NCBI RefSeq assembly: GCF_000834655.1
Contig: NZ_JXQQ01000136.1
Coordinates: forward strand, 1 to 64,000
DNA length: 64,000 bases
Origin: Variovorax paradoxus
GTDB lineage: Bacteria; Pseudomonadota; Gammaproteobacteria; Burkholderiales; Burkholderiaceae_C
Direction: 5' to 3'
Part shown: one piece after another, positions 52,181 to 60,585 of the stretch
Layout: each line of letters starts with the position of its first letter
Numbering within the stretch: position 1 is the stretch's first letter
Program-made: the position numbers and the translations under genes
Notes under the pieces: model-generated
Told to the model about the DNA's origin: nothing
Databases searched by the model: none
What the model saw: the letters and a program-made list of their open reading frames with translations, nothing else

Positions 52181-53632
52181 TCAGCGCAGCTCGCCTGCGG
52201 GTGCCGCGAAGCCGCGGGCACGGGGCTTGGCTTCGAGCGGCAAGGGACGCAGCGTGGCCACCGTGAGCTGGTCGTCGCCGAAGTACTTGGCGGCCACGGC
52301 CTGCACCTGGGCGGCGGTGACGGCCTGCAGCCGGGCGACGATGCGCTCGCTCGCATCGAGCGGCAGGCCCTGGATCCAGTTGCTGCCCAGTTCGCGCGCC
52401 TGCGCCATCACCGAGTCGCGCTTGTACGTCTCGCTGGCCACCCACTGGGTCTTGACGCGGGCCAGTTCGGCCTCGCCCACACCGTCTTTTGCGATGCGTG
52501 CCACCTGGGCGCGCAGCGCGGCTTCGACCGCCTCAGCGCTCTTGCCGTGGGCCGGCACGCCGTCGAGCACGAAGAGCTGCGGGCCGCGGCCGACGAAGCC
52601 CGAATAGGCGCCGGCGGAATCGGCCACCCGGTCGGGCCCCTGCGTGAGCGCGCGATCGAGGCGCGCACCGGCGTAGCCGTCGAGCACTGCCGAGAGCACC
52701 ACCAGCGCCCACGAATCGCTGTTCGTGTCGTCGATGTTCGCCAGCTGCGGCACGCGGTAGGCGAGCGACACGTAGGCCTGCTCGGCGGGCGCCTTGAACT
52801 CAAGGCGGCGGATGCCGCGCTGCGCGGGCTCCACGCGCGGCTTGCGCGGCGGAACGGCGGCTGCCGGGATGCGGCCGTAGTACTTCTCGGCGAGCGCGCG
52901 GACTTTGGCGATATCGACGTCGCCGGCCACCACGAGCACCGCGTTGGCGGGCACGTACCAGCGCTTGAAGAATGCGCGGGCGTCGTCGGGCGTCATCGCA
53001 TCCAGGTCGCTCATCCAACCGACCACGGGGCGGTGGTACGGCGAGGCGGTGAAGACGGCAGCGTTCTGCTGCTCGCCGAGCAGCGCGCGGGGCTGGTCTT
53101 CGGTGCGCAGGCGCCGCTCTTCCTTGACGACCTCGATCTCGCGCTTGAACTCGTCGTCGGGCCACTGGTTGTTGGCAAAGCGGTCGGATTCGAGCTTCAT
53201 CACCTGCTCGAGGCTGCCGACCGGAATCTGCTGGTAGTAGCCGGTGTAGTCGCGGGTGGTGAAGGCGTTTTCCTGCCCGCCCAGCTGCGCCACGCGGCGC
53301 GAGAACTCGCCGGGCTTGATGTCCTTCGTGCCCTTGAACATCATGTGTTCGAGCGCATGTGCGACCCCGGAAGTGCCGTCGACCTCGTCCATGGAGCCGA
53401 CGCGGACCCAGACCATCTGCACCGCGGTCGGCGCGCGCCGGTCGGGCTGGACGATCAGCGTCATGCCGTTTGCGAGGGTGAATTGCTGGGGGCCCGGTGC
53501 GGCCGCGGCGGCGGCAGAAGATGCAGCGGGGGCCGGTGTGGACTGGGCCTGTGCAGGCATGGCCCCGGACGCCATCAGCGCCACTGCCAGCACCGCACCG
53601 GACGCAGCACTGCGTGGCGAGAGGTGTTTCAT
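52181..53632 (-). CDS. M16 family zinc metallopeptidase, catalytic subunit
   Basis: A 483-residue exported peptidase. The signal peptide ends about residue 30 (ALMASGAMPAQAQ), followed by an Ala/Pro-rich spacer. H92-A-L-E95-H96 is the zinc/catalytic motif (inverted HxxEH) and Glu171 in VVKEERR is the third ligand. LANGMTLIVQPDRRAPTAVQ is the family N-terminus. It is divergent from ftsY, with only 29 bp between starts, and coupled with the inactive partner downstream. Confidence 0.95.
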   Translation of the reverse strand: MKHLSPRSAASGAVLAVALMASGAMPAQAQSTPAPAASSAAAAAAPGPQQFTLANGMTLIVQPDRRAPTAVQMVWVRVGSMDEVDGTSGVAHALEHMMFKGTKDIKPGEFSRRVAQLGGQENAFTTRDYTGYYQQIPVGSLEQVMKLESDRFANNQWPDDEFKREIEVVKEERRLRTEDQPRALLGEQQNAAVFTASPYHRPVVGWMSDLDAMTPDDARAFFKRWYVPANAVLVVAGDVDIAKVRALAEKYYGRIPAAAVPPRKPRVEPAQRGIRRLEFKAPAEQAYVSLAYRVPQLANIDDTNSDSWALVVLSAVLDGYAGARLDRALTQGPDRVADSAGAYSGFVGRGPQLFVLDGVPAHGKSAEAVEAALRAQVARIAKDGVGEAELARVKTQWVASETYKRDSVMAQARELGSNWIQGLPLDASERIVARLQAVTAAQVQAVAAKYFGDDQLTVATLRPLPLEAKPRARGFAAPAGELR

Positions 53633-53661
53633 AGAATGGGTCGGATTGTAAAAAGCTCCTG

Positions 53662-54939
53662 ATGTTCAGTTTCTTCAAGAAAAAACCGCCTGCCGAAACC
53701 CCGGTCGCGCCGGCGCCGACCCCACCAGTCGCCCCGCCCGCCGCCCCTGCACCCGTTGCCGAGCCCGCCCCCGCGCGCTCGGTGTTCTCGCCTTCGAGCT
53801 GGTTTGGCGGGAAGCCCGCGGCCGAGGAGCCCGCGCCTGCGCCGGTCCAGGCACCTGCGGCGATCCCCGCACCCGCCCCTGTGGCATCGCCGGCGCCCTC
53901 TCCGACTCCGACTCCGGCGCCCGTGCCGGCGCCAACGCCGGTCGCAGCGCCTGCCCCGGTTCCCGTCCCGGCTCCGGTTCCGCCCCCTGCGCCCGTCCCT
54001 GCCCCGAAGCCCGCCGTCGTCGAAGCGGCTGCGGCCCCCGAGCGCAAGGGCTGGTTCGACAAGCTCAAGACCGGCCTGCGCAAGACCGGCACCGGCATCC
54101 AGGCCGTGTTCGTCAACGCGCAGATCGACGATGCGCTGTATGAAGAGCTCGAATCCGCCCTGTTGATGGCCGACACCGGCGTCAAGGCCACCGAATACCT
54201 GCTCGACGACCTGAAGGTCCGCGTCAAGCGCCAGATGGCCACCGACGCGTCGCAGGTCAAGGTGCTGCTGGCCGAAGCCATCGCCGACCTGCTGCGCCCG
54301 CTCGAGAAGCCGCTGGTCATCGGCCAGTTCACGCCCACCGTGATCATGGTGGCCGGCGTCAACGGCGCGGGCAAGACCACTTCCATCGGCAAGCTCACCA
54401 AGCACCTGGCCACCGAGGGCGCCTCGGTGCTGCTGGCCGCGGCCGACACCTTCCGGGCGGCGGCGCGGGAGCAATTGCTGGTCTGGGCCGACCGCAACAC
54501 GGTGGAGATCGTGAGCAACGAGGGCGGCGACCCGTCGGCCGTGAGCTTCGACGCGGTGAACGCCGGCAAGGCGCGCGGCAAGGACGTGGTGCTAGTCGAC
54601 ACCGCCGGCCGCCTGCCGACGCAACTGCACCTGATGGACGAGCTCAAGAAGATCAAGCGCGTGGTCACCAAGGCCGACGCCACCGCGCCGCACGAGGTGC
54701 TGCTGGTGATCGACGGCAACACCGGGCAGAACGCGCTCGCACAGGTCAAGGCGTTCGACGAGACGCTGGGCCTCACCGGCTTGATCGTCACCAAGCTGGA
54801 CGGCACGGCCAAGGGCGGCGTGTTGTGCGCCATCGCGCGGGAGCGGCCCATTCCGGTCTACTTCATCGGCGTGGGTGAGAAGCTGGAAGACCTGGAGACC
54901 TTCAATGCGCGCGAATTCGCGCAGGCTCTTTTGGGCTGA
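53662..54939 (+). CDS. ftsY: Signal recognition particle receptor FtsY
   Basis: A 425-residue SRP GTPase that docks ribosome-SRP complexes at the inner membrane. G1 GVNGAGKTTSIGKL starts at 232, DTAGRLPTQ is G3 and TKLDGTAKGG is G4. The N-domain begins about 128 (ERKGWFDKLKTGL). Residues about 10-127 form a long Pro/Ala/Val linker, unlike the acidic A-domain of E. coli FtsY. The neighbours (M16 pair and rsmD-coaD not far) recall the usual betaproteobacterial setting. Confidence 0.97.
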   Translation: MFSFFKKKPPAETPVAPAPTPPVAPPAAPAPVAEPAPARSVFSPSSWFGGKPAAEEPAPAPVQAPAAIPAPAPVASPAPSPTPTPAPVPAPTPVAAPAPVPVPAPVPPPAPVPAPKPAVVEAAAAPERKGWFDKLKTGLRKTGTGIQAVFVNAQIDDALYEELESALLMADTGVKATEYLLDDLKVRVKRQMATDASQVKVLLAEAIADLLRPLEKPLVIGQFTPTVIMVAGVNGAGKTTSIGKLTKHLATEGASVLLAAADTFRAAAREQLLVWADRNTVEIVSNEGGDPSAVSFDAVNAGKARGKDVVLVDTAGRLPTQLHLMDELKKIKRVVTKADATAPHEVLLVIDGNTGQNALAQVKAFDETLGLTGLIVTKLDGTAKGGVLCAIARERPIPVYFIGVGEKLEDLETFNAREFAQALLG

Positions 54940-54974
54940 GGCTGTCGGCTGACATCGCGCCGGCCGCACGGATC

Positions 54975-55012
54975 AAAAAAAAGAAGCGGCCCCCGCTTTC
55001 GCCGGGGCCGCT
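54975..55012. terminator. Bidirectional terminator between ftsY and convergent lipoprotein gene
   Basis: AGCGGCCCC and GGGGCCGCT are the outer arms of a GC-rich stem with a CGCTTTCGC-like top (54985-55012). A run of A stands to its left, giving a U-run for the minus-strand transcript; the right side is pyrimidine-rich but less ideal. It probably ends both transcripts. Confidence 0.85.
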
Positions 55013-55100
55013 CTTCACTTCTTCTTCTCTTCTCCCTTTCCCCCTGGTTCCCTGATTCCTTGTTGCGCCGGGTCGAGCGCTTGTCGTGCGTGTGCGCGGC

Positions 55101-56120
55101 TCAGAGGCCGAACAGCGACACCGGCATGCATAGCGGACCGCTGCTGCAGTTGACTGGCACGAAGTAGAGCGTCTGGATCGAACCGCTCGGCAGGCCCATG
55201 CCACCGATCAGGCCGGCACCCTTGGCGCCTTCGGTATTCGCCTGCTGGATGAAAGCCGTGCTGTTGCCCTCGGGTGCAAGGCCGTAGAAGCTGAATGTGG
55301 CCGGCTGCGACAGGTCCTTCGCGTAGATCACGCCGCCGCCATCCGGAAAGACGTACTCGGTCCGGTAGCGGAAGCCCCGGCCGCCGCGCTCGTTGAGCTG
55401 GGCCAGATAGGCGTCGTCGCTGCCGGCGAAATCGGCAACCTCGTAGCCGTAGGTGGCGCCGGTGGCCGAGTTCTTCTCGTAGATGGCGACGGACGTGCCG
55501 CCCGCAATGAACGCAGGGCTCACGTTGTAGAAGCCGTCCGCGCCCTGGCTGTTGGCCTGGGCCAGGAAATCGGCCTTGCTCGTGGCCATCGCCACGGTCC
55601 GGTAGCTGAACGTGCCGGGCGTGGCGTTGTTCTTGCGGTAGACGTAGAAGATGTCGCCGTTGACGCTGTACGAGCCCGCCCACTGGAAGCCCCGTGCACC
55701 CGCCTCATTCACCTGGGTGAGGAAGGCGGCATTGTCCGCGGTGAGCGGCTTGGTCTCGTAGCTGTATGTCGCGTCGGCATCGCGAACGTAGCCTTCGACG
55801 ATCTCGGTCGTGGTCGGGCTGGTCGCGAAGGCAAAGCCGCTCAGGAAACGGAAGCCGCGCGCGCCCTGGGCGTTGAGGTGGGCAGCGAAGGCGCTGCTGT
55901 CGCCTGCCACCGGCAACGCTTCGTACAGGAACGTGCGGGTGGACGGAATGGGCGCGGGTGCCGGCGGCGGCGGTGCGGGCGGAGGCGGCGGGGGCGCCGG
56001 TGGAGGTGGGGGCGGCAGCACGAATCCCGCGCCGCCTCCGCCGCTGCCACCACCACCACACGCTGTCAGGGCGAGCGCTGCCGCCACTGCGACGGCCACT
56101 GCCGCGAGCTTGAACTTCAC
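55101..56120 (-). CDS. Lipoprotein with poly-Pro stalk and five tandem ~53-residue repeats
   Basis: A 339-residue protein of unrecognised function. A signal ends in LTAC (Cys21), followed by Gly-rich and Pro-rich tracts (22-60) that would act as a stalk. Residues about 62-324 are five repeats with the pattern T-[YF]-x-Y-E ... D-x-x-[AF]-[FY]-L-x-Q-x-N-x-x-G-A-x-G-F ... I-Y-x-K-[DN]. The NxxGaxGF core also occurs in short DUF4177-like proteins. Repeats are at about 62-116, 117-168, 169-221, 222-274 and 275-324. The last 15 residues carry two Cys. Probably surface-exposed or periplasmic. Divergent transcription and no operon partner. Confidence 0.75.
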   Translation of the reverse strand: MKFKLAAVAVAVAAALALTACGGGGSGGGGAGFVLPPPPPPAPPPPPPAPPPPAPAPIPSTRTFLYEALPVAGDSSAFAAHLNAQGARGFRFLSGFAFATSPTTTEIVEGYVRDADATYSYETKPLTADNAAFLTQVNEAGARGFQWAGSYSVNGDIFYVYRKNNATPGTFSYRTVAMATSKADFLAQANSQGADGFYNVSPAFIAGGTSVAIYEKNSATGATYGYEVADFAGSDDAYLAQLNERGGRGFRYRTEYVFPDGGGVIYAKDLSQPATFSFYGLAPEGNSTAFIQQANTEGAKGAGLIGGMGLPSGSIQTLYFVPVNCSSGPLCMPVSLFGL

Positions 56121-56306
56121 TGGGAACTCCTCCGTTTATTTCGCTGGATTCACGACGATGCGGACTGTCCGCATGCAACGGCTCGAAGCCGTCGACCCCA
56201 CGAAGTTACGAGAAGCCGTAGGCGCTCACCAGTGCCGAAAGTCATTACGTTCGCCGTCTACACGCGCGATCGGCCAGCGATCGGCGCTCAACTACTACGA
56301 ACGTTC

Positions 56307-58142
56307 TCAGGCATCCATCGCCGAGGGTTGGGCGGCAGGCTTCCGTGCGGCCAGTTCGGCCATCGCCTGGAGCAACGCGGACGCGACGACGGGCTTGAAG
56401 AGCACCGGCACCTGCGATTCCCGCACGCGCTGCAGGCGGGCGGGCGAGGTCTCACCGGTGACCAGCAGCAGCGGGGTATCGGGGGCGCCCTCGCCTGCCC
56501 CTAGGCTCAAGCGGAGCCCGGCGTCCAGGCCGTCGACGCCATCGGCCAAGCGGTAGTCGCACATCAGCAGGTCGAACGGGCGCCCCTCGCGGCGGGCCCA
56601 TTGCAGGGCCGCGGCGGCGTCGGCCTCGTCGGCCACCGCGTGCGCATCGATCGCATGGGAGCGCAGCAGGCCGGTCATGGCCTCGCGGATCTCCAACTCG
56701 TCATCCAGCAGCAGCACGCGGCCCGGCAGCGCCGGCGCGGCCTTGCGCTGCGATGCCAGCACCTCGCCGGTGTCGGCCGAGAAAGCAGGCACCAGCCCGC
56801 CGGCCATGGCATGTGCGGCCGGCAGCACGACGCGAAAGAGGGTTCCTCGACCCGGGCGCGAATGCATCTGCACCGGATGCCCGAGCAGCCGCGACAGCCG
56901 CTGCACGATCGACAGCCCGATGCCCAGCCCGCGCGAGCGGTCGCGGCCGGGATTGTCGATCTGGTAGAACTCCTCGAAGATGCGCCCGGCCTGCTCGGGC
57001 GCGATGCCGATGCCCGTGTCGCGCACCTCCACCCACACCGAGTCGCCGCGCTCGCGCGCCATCACCGTCACGCCGCCTTGGGCGGTGTACTTGAGCGCGT
57101 TGTCCATCAGGTTGGAGAGCATGCGGTGCAGCAACTGCGGATCGCTGTGCACCCACAGGCCGCTCGCGCGCACGCGCAACTGCAGTTGCTTGTGCTCGGC
57201 GCGCGCCGAGAAGGTGTGGTTGAGCGGCAGGAACAGCGCGTCCAGCTGCACCGGCTGCGGCACCGCGGTGATCACGCCCGCATCGAGCCGCGAGACGTCC
57301 AGCATGGTGTCCAGCGACGCGCCCAGCGCATTCACCGCGCGCATCAGGCGCTCGGCGTTGCGGCCTTCGGGACGGTCGCGCAGCTCGTTCTCCAGCGCTG
57401 CGCCGAAGAGCGCGATCGCGTGCAGCGGCTGGCGCAGGTCGTGGCTGGCGGTGCCGAGGAAACGGGTTTTCTCTTCGCTCGCGCGCTCGGTGGCGGCGAT
57501 CTGCTCGCCCAGGCGGGCGGCCAGCGCCTCGTTCTCGAAGCGCAGCAAGAGGGATTCGGTCAGGAGCTTGTGCTGCCCGATGCCCGCGCGCAGCGTCAGC
57601 AGCAGGTAGGCCGCGCCGGCCGCCGCCAAGAAGAGATGGAGGCCATCGCCCTGCCAGGCCAACGCAGTGATGAGCCCCAGCGCCATCGGCAGCGTGTAGC
57701 CGAAGAGCGCCGACTTCAGCGGCCAGAGCGATTGCGCCGCCCGGGAGCAACTGCCCACGACCACCGCCATCAGCAGCGAGGTCATCGGCAGGTTGTTGTA
57801 CGGCACGATGAGCCAGGGCACCACCGCCGTGATCATGCTCACCAGCGTGACCATGCGGGAAATCTTGCGCGCCCAGTACGCGCTTTCGCGCGCAGGCCGC
57901 TGCGGCGTCCAGCGCGGCGTGAAGTAGACGTAGATGTCGGCGCTAAGCAGACTGGCCAGCCAGAACAGGAGGCTCGGGTTCTTCAGCTGCGAATAGATGA
58001 TGCTGCCGAATACCACCACGAAGACCATGTGGGTCAGCGTCGAGATGCGGTAGGTGTCGTAGACCGAGGCGACATGCTCGCGCAGGACGCGCTGGCCAAG
58101 GGAGTGATCGGCGGACGGATCGCCTGACGCCACGGCCGGCAC
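56307..58142 (-). CDS. Hybrid sensor histidine kinase with C-terminal receiver
   Basis: A 611-residue kinase. Residues about 35-190 hold several membrane segments (HMVFVVVFGSIIY, LITALAW and others) without a large periplasmic sensor. The HisKA motif is FLGTASHDLRQPLHAIALFG with His234. An HATPase domain follows (N box LMDNALKYTAQGG, DTGIGIAPEQ, GLGIGLSIV), then a receiver with VLLLDDELEIREAM and the phospho-Asp in CDYRLADGVDGLD. It begins 7 bp after the response regulator and is coupled to it. Stimulus unknown. Confidence 0.92.
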   Translation of the reverse strand: MPAVASGDPSADHSLGQRVLREHVASVYDTYRISTLTHMVFVVVFGSIIYSQLKNPSLLFWLASLLSADIYVYFTPRWTPQRPARESAYWARKISRMVTLVSMITAVVPWLIVPYNNLPMTSLLMAVVVGSCSRAAQSLWPLKSALFGYTLPMALGLITALAWQGDGLHLFLAAAGAAYLLLTLRAGIGQHKLLTESLLLRFENEALAARLGEQIAATERASEEKTRFLGTASHDLRQPLHAIALFGAALENELRDRPEGRNAERLMRAVNALGASLDTMLDVSRLDAGVITAVPQPVQLDALFLPLNHTFSARAEHKQLQLRVRASGLWVHSDPQLLHRMLSNLMDNALKYTAQGGVTVMARERGDSVWVEVRDTGIGIAPEQAGRIFEEFYQIDNPGRDRSRGLGIGLSIVQRLSRLLGHPVQMHSRPGRGTLFRVVLPAAHAMAGGLVPAFSADTGEVLASQRKAAPALPGRVLLLDDELEIREAMTGLLRSHAIDAHAVADEADAAAALQWARREGRPFDLLMCDYRLADGVDGLDAGLRLSLGAGEGAPDTPLLLVTGETSPARLQRVRESQVPVLFKPVVASALLQAMAELAARKPAAQPSAMDA

Positions 58143-58149
58143 GCTCGGC

Positions 58150-58860
58150 TCAGTGCAGCGTGCTGATCAACTGGGCGCGCGAGCGCATGCCGAACAGCAG
58201 CAGGATGGTCGAGACGTGATTCTTCACCGTGCCCTCGCTCAGGTTGGCGAGTTGGGCGATTTCCTTGTTGGCCTTGCCTTCGAGCACCCACTGCAGCACC
58301 TGCATCTGGCGCGGCGTGAGCTCCTGCCAGGCGCTGGCATGGGCGAACTCGGCGTAGCCGGTGAGCGCCTTGGGCACGGCGGGCGGCGGGTTGCCCGCGG
58401 CTTCGGGGTCGAGCAGGCCGCAAGCGCGGATGAAGCTCACCACCTCCTTCAGGTCAGCCGACTTGGGCAGGAAGGCGCTGGCACCAAGGGCAAGCACGCC
58501 CTGCGCCAGCGTGCTGTTGCCGGTGCCCGACAGCACCACGATGCGCGCGGCCGGAAAGCGACGCCGGAACTCGGCCAGGCCGCTCAGGCCGTGGGTGTCG
58601 GGAAGCGCCAGGTCGAGCAGCACGAGACCGATGGCCGCCTGGTGGGTTTCGTACAGCGCGAGGGCGTCGGCCACGTTGGCCGCCTCGAAGACCTCGATGT
58701 GCGCGCCGGACGAACTGGCCTGCGCCTGCACCAGCGCGCAGACCCCCAGGCGAAGCAGGTCGTGGTCGTCCACGACCAGGATGGCGGTCGGCGTGCGAAC
58801 TGGAAGTCCCGCCCCTGCTGTGTCGGACGGGGGCGTGGAGGAAGAATCGAAGGGAGCCAC
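58150..58860 (-). CDS. Response regulator, NarL/LuxR family
   Basis: A 236-residue regulator. Receiver: ILVVDDHDLLRLG (27-39) with phospho-Asp83 in LLDLALPDTHG. Output helix-turn-helix: LTPRQMQVLQWVLEGKANKE, then SEGTVKNHVSTILLLFGM. It directly precedes the hybrid kinase with 7 bp between, forming a two-component pair. The N-terminal 20 residues are an unordered extension. Targets unknown. Confidence 0.93.
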   Translation of the reverse strand: MAPFDSSSTPPSDTAGAGLPVRTPTAILVVDDHDLLRLGVCALVQAQASSSGAHIEVFEAANVADALALYETHQAAIGLVLLDLALPDTHGLSGLAEFRRRFPAARIVVLSGTGNSTLAQGVLALGASAFLPKSADLKEVVSFIRACGLLDPEAAGNPPPAVPKALTGYAEFAHASAWQELTPRQMQVLQWVLEGKANKEIAQLANLSEGTVKNHVSTILLLFGMRSRAQLISTLH

Positions 58861-59035
58861 GCGTTTGATCTTAGCCGCGCGATCCGCGGGCGAAAGTGCC
58901 CTAAGTCATGACGCGGCGCACCCACCCGACCGGAACTGCTACTTTTTCAGTAGCACTTGCCACACTTGCCATCCACGGGCGCCGTGGGCACCATCGAAAT
59001 CTCGCCGCATCGAACGGCGCCCCTGGAGACCCACC

Positions 59036-59500
59036 ATGATGCATACCGCTGCCGCCCCGCTGGCCACGAGCGACCGCAAGGTCGATCGGCTCCTCGCGCA
59101 CTACGAGGAAAGCCACCGCAACCCGACCAACGAACTGATCCACTACATCGCCATCCCGGCGATCATGCTGAGCATCGTGGGCCTGCTCTTCGCGATCCAT
59201 CCGTGGGTGGCCTACGTTTTCGTCGCGGCGAGCCTCGTCTACTACGCGCTACTGCGCGCACCGGCCTTTCTGCTGACGATGCTCGTGCTCACCGCGCTGG
59301 CGCTGGCGGTGGTGCATGCGATGGGCGGGCTTGTTTTGCCGGTTTCAGCCGCCATCTTCGTAGTGGCATGGATATTCCAGTTCGTGGGCCACAAGATCGA
59401 GGGCAGGAAACCTTCGTTCTTCGAAGACATCCAATACCTCTGGGTCGGCCCACTGTTCGTCCTGTCAAAGCTGTTTTTGAAGCTGAGAGTCCGTTGGTAG
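59036..59500 (+). CDS. Mpo1-like (DUF962/YGL010w) membrane protein
   Basis: A 154-residue membrane protein. SHRNPTNELIHYIAIPAIML holds the conserved His/Asn cluster of the Mpo1 family, whose yeast founder is an iron-dependent 2-hydroxy fatty acid dioxygenase. FVGHKIEGRKPSFFEDIQYL supplies the second conserved His block. Four membrane segments are visible. GGAG lies 8 bases before the ATGATG start. Bacterial members are mostly uncharacterised, so the activity is inference. It lies just upstream of the rpoH promoter. Confidence 0.85.
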   Translation: MMHTAAAPLATSDRKVDRLLAHYEESHRNPTNELIHYIAIPAIMLSIVGLLFAIHPWVAYVFVAASLVYYALLRAPAFLLTMLVLTALALAVVHAMGGLVLPVSAAIFVVAWIFQFVGHKIEGRKPSFFEDIQYLWVGPLFVLSKLFLKLRVRW

Positions 59501-59543
59501 CCTTTGGCTATCAAAGCAATAGGAGCTTAAGGGAACCCTTGGT

Positions 59544-59573
59544 TTAGCACTCCCTCTAACCGAGTGCTAATAT
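59544..59573 (+). promoter_or_regulatory. CIRCE operator overlapping the rpoH promoter
   Basis: TTAGCACTC (59544-59552), nine bases, then GAGTGCTAA (59562-59570) is a perfect match to the CIRCE consensus bound by HrcA. A TAATAT -10 box (59568-59573) overlaps its right arm and TTAGCA in the left arm can serve as -35 with 18-bp spacing, so a bound repressor would block the promoter. The rpoH start is 26 bp after the -10. HrcA is encoded at 13485-14492. Confidence 0.93.
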
Positions 59574-59598
59574 GGCCAACACAAAGGAGTTTCCCCTG

Positions 59599-60540
59599 AT
59601 GACAACGCTGTCTGGAGTCTCTGCCAACCAGCTGGCCGTCGCCAATCCATGGTCGATGGTCCCCCCGCTGGGCAACCTGGATGCATACATTTCGGCCGCC
59701 AACCGCCTGCCGCTGCTCACGCTCGAAGAAGAGCAGGGCTTCGCACGCAAGCTGCGCGACCAGAACGACCTCGACGCCGCCGGCGCGCTGATCCTGTCGC
59801 ACCTGCGCCTCGTGGTTTCCATTTCCCGCCAATACCTGGGCTACGGGTTGCCTCACGGCGACCTGATCCAGGAAGGCAACGTGGGCCTCATGAAGGCCGT
59901 GAAGCGCTTCGACCCTGACCAAGGTGTGCGGCTGGTGAGCTACGCCATGCACTGGATCAAGGCCGAGATTCACGAGTACATCCTGAAGAACTGGCGCATG
60001 GTCAAGGTCGCGACGACCAAGGCCCAGCGCAAGCTGTTCTTCAACCTGCGCTCGATGAAGCAGGGTTTCAAGGCCGACTCGGCCGCGTCCGACAACGGCA
60101 CGCACCGCGAAACGCTCAGCCCCGACGAGGTATCGCAGATGGCGACCCGGCTGAACGTCAAGCCCGAGGAAGTGCTCGAGATGGAAACCCGCCTGTCGGG
60201 CGGCGACGTGCTGCTCGATCCGGGTCCGTCCGATGACGGCGACGAGGCCTTCGGCCCCATCGCCTACCTGGCCGACGCGACGCAGGAGCCCACGGCCCTG
60301 CTCGAATCGCAGCAGCGCGACCGCCTGTCGAGCGACGGCATCGCCACCGCGCTCGAAGCGCTGGACGATCGCAGCCGCCGCATCGTGGAAGAGCGCTGGC
60401 TCAAGGTCAACGACGACGGCTCGGGCGGCATGACGCTGCACGACCTGGCGGCGGTGTACGGCGTGAGCGCCGAGCGCATCCGCCAGATCGAAGTCGCCGC
60501 GATGAAGAAGATGAAGAAGGCGCTGGCGGACTACGCGTAA
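59599..60540 (+). CDS. rpoH: RNA polymerase sigma-32 factor RpoH
   Basis: A 313-residue heat-shock sigma factor. Region 2 (LILSHLRLVVSISRQYLGYG, then GDLIQEGNVGLMKAVKRFD), the RpoH box QRKLFFNLR (143-151) and region 4 (LHDLAAVYGVSAERIRQIE) are all present. AAGGAG lies 9 bases before ATG 59599; ATG 59572, nine codons earlier, begins at the edge of CIRCE and has no ribosome site. Transcription should be repressed by HrcA at the overlapping CIRCE, linking the two heat-shock circuits. A terminator follows. Confidence 0.97.
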   Translation: MTTLSGVSANQLAVANPWSMVPPLGNLDAYISAANRLPLLTLEEEQGFARKLRDQNDLDAAGALILSHLRLVVSISRQYLGYGLPHGDLIQEGNVGLMKAVKRFDPDQGVRLVSYAMHWIKAEIHEYILKNWRMVKVATTKAQRKLFFNLRSMKQGFKADSAASDNGTHRETLSPDEVSQMATRLNVKPEEVLEMETRLSGGDVLLDPGPSDDGDEAFGPIAYLADATQEPTALLESQQRDRLSSDGIATALEALDDRSRRIVEERWLKVNDDGSGGMTLHDLAAVYGVSAERIRQIEVAAMKKMKKALADYA

Positions 60541-60557
60541 GCGTGCCGCCATCCAGC

Positions 60558-60585
60558 AAAAAGCCCGGCACTGCCGGGCTTTTTT
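60558..60585. terminator. Bidirectional terminator after rpoH
   Basis: GCCCGGC-ACT-GCCGGGC stem (60563-60579) with A-run before and T-run after. It ends rpoH and, from the other strand, the AlkC-like gene that stops at 60585. Confidence 0.95.
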
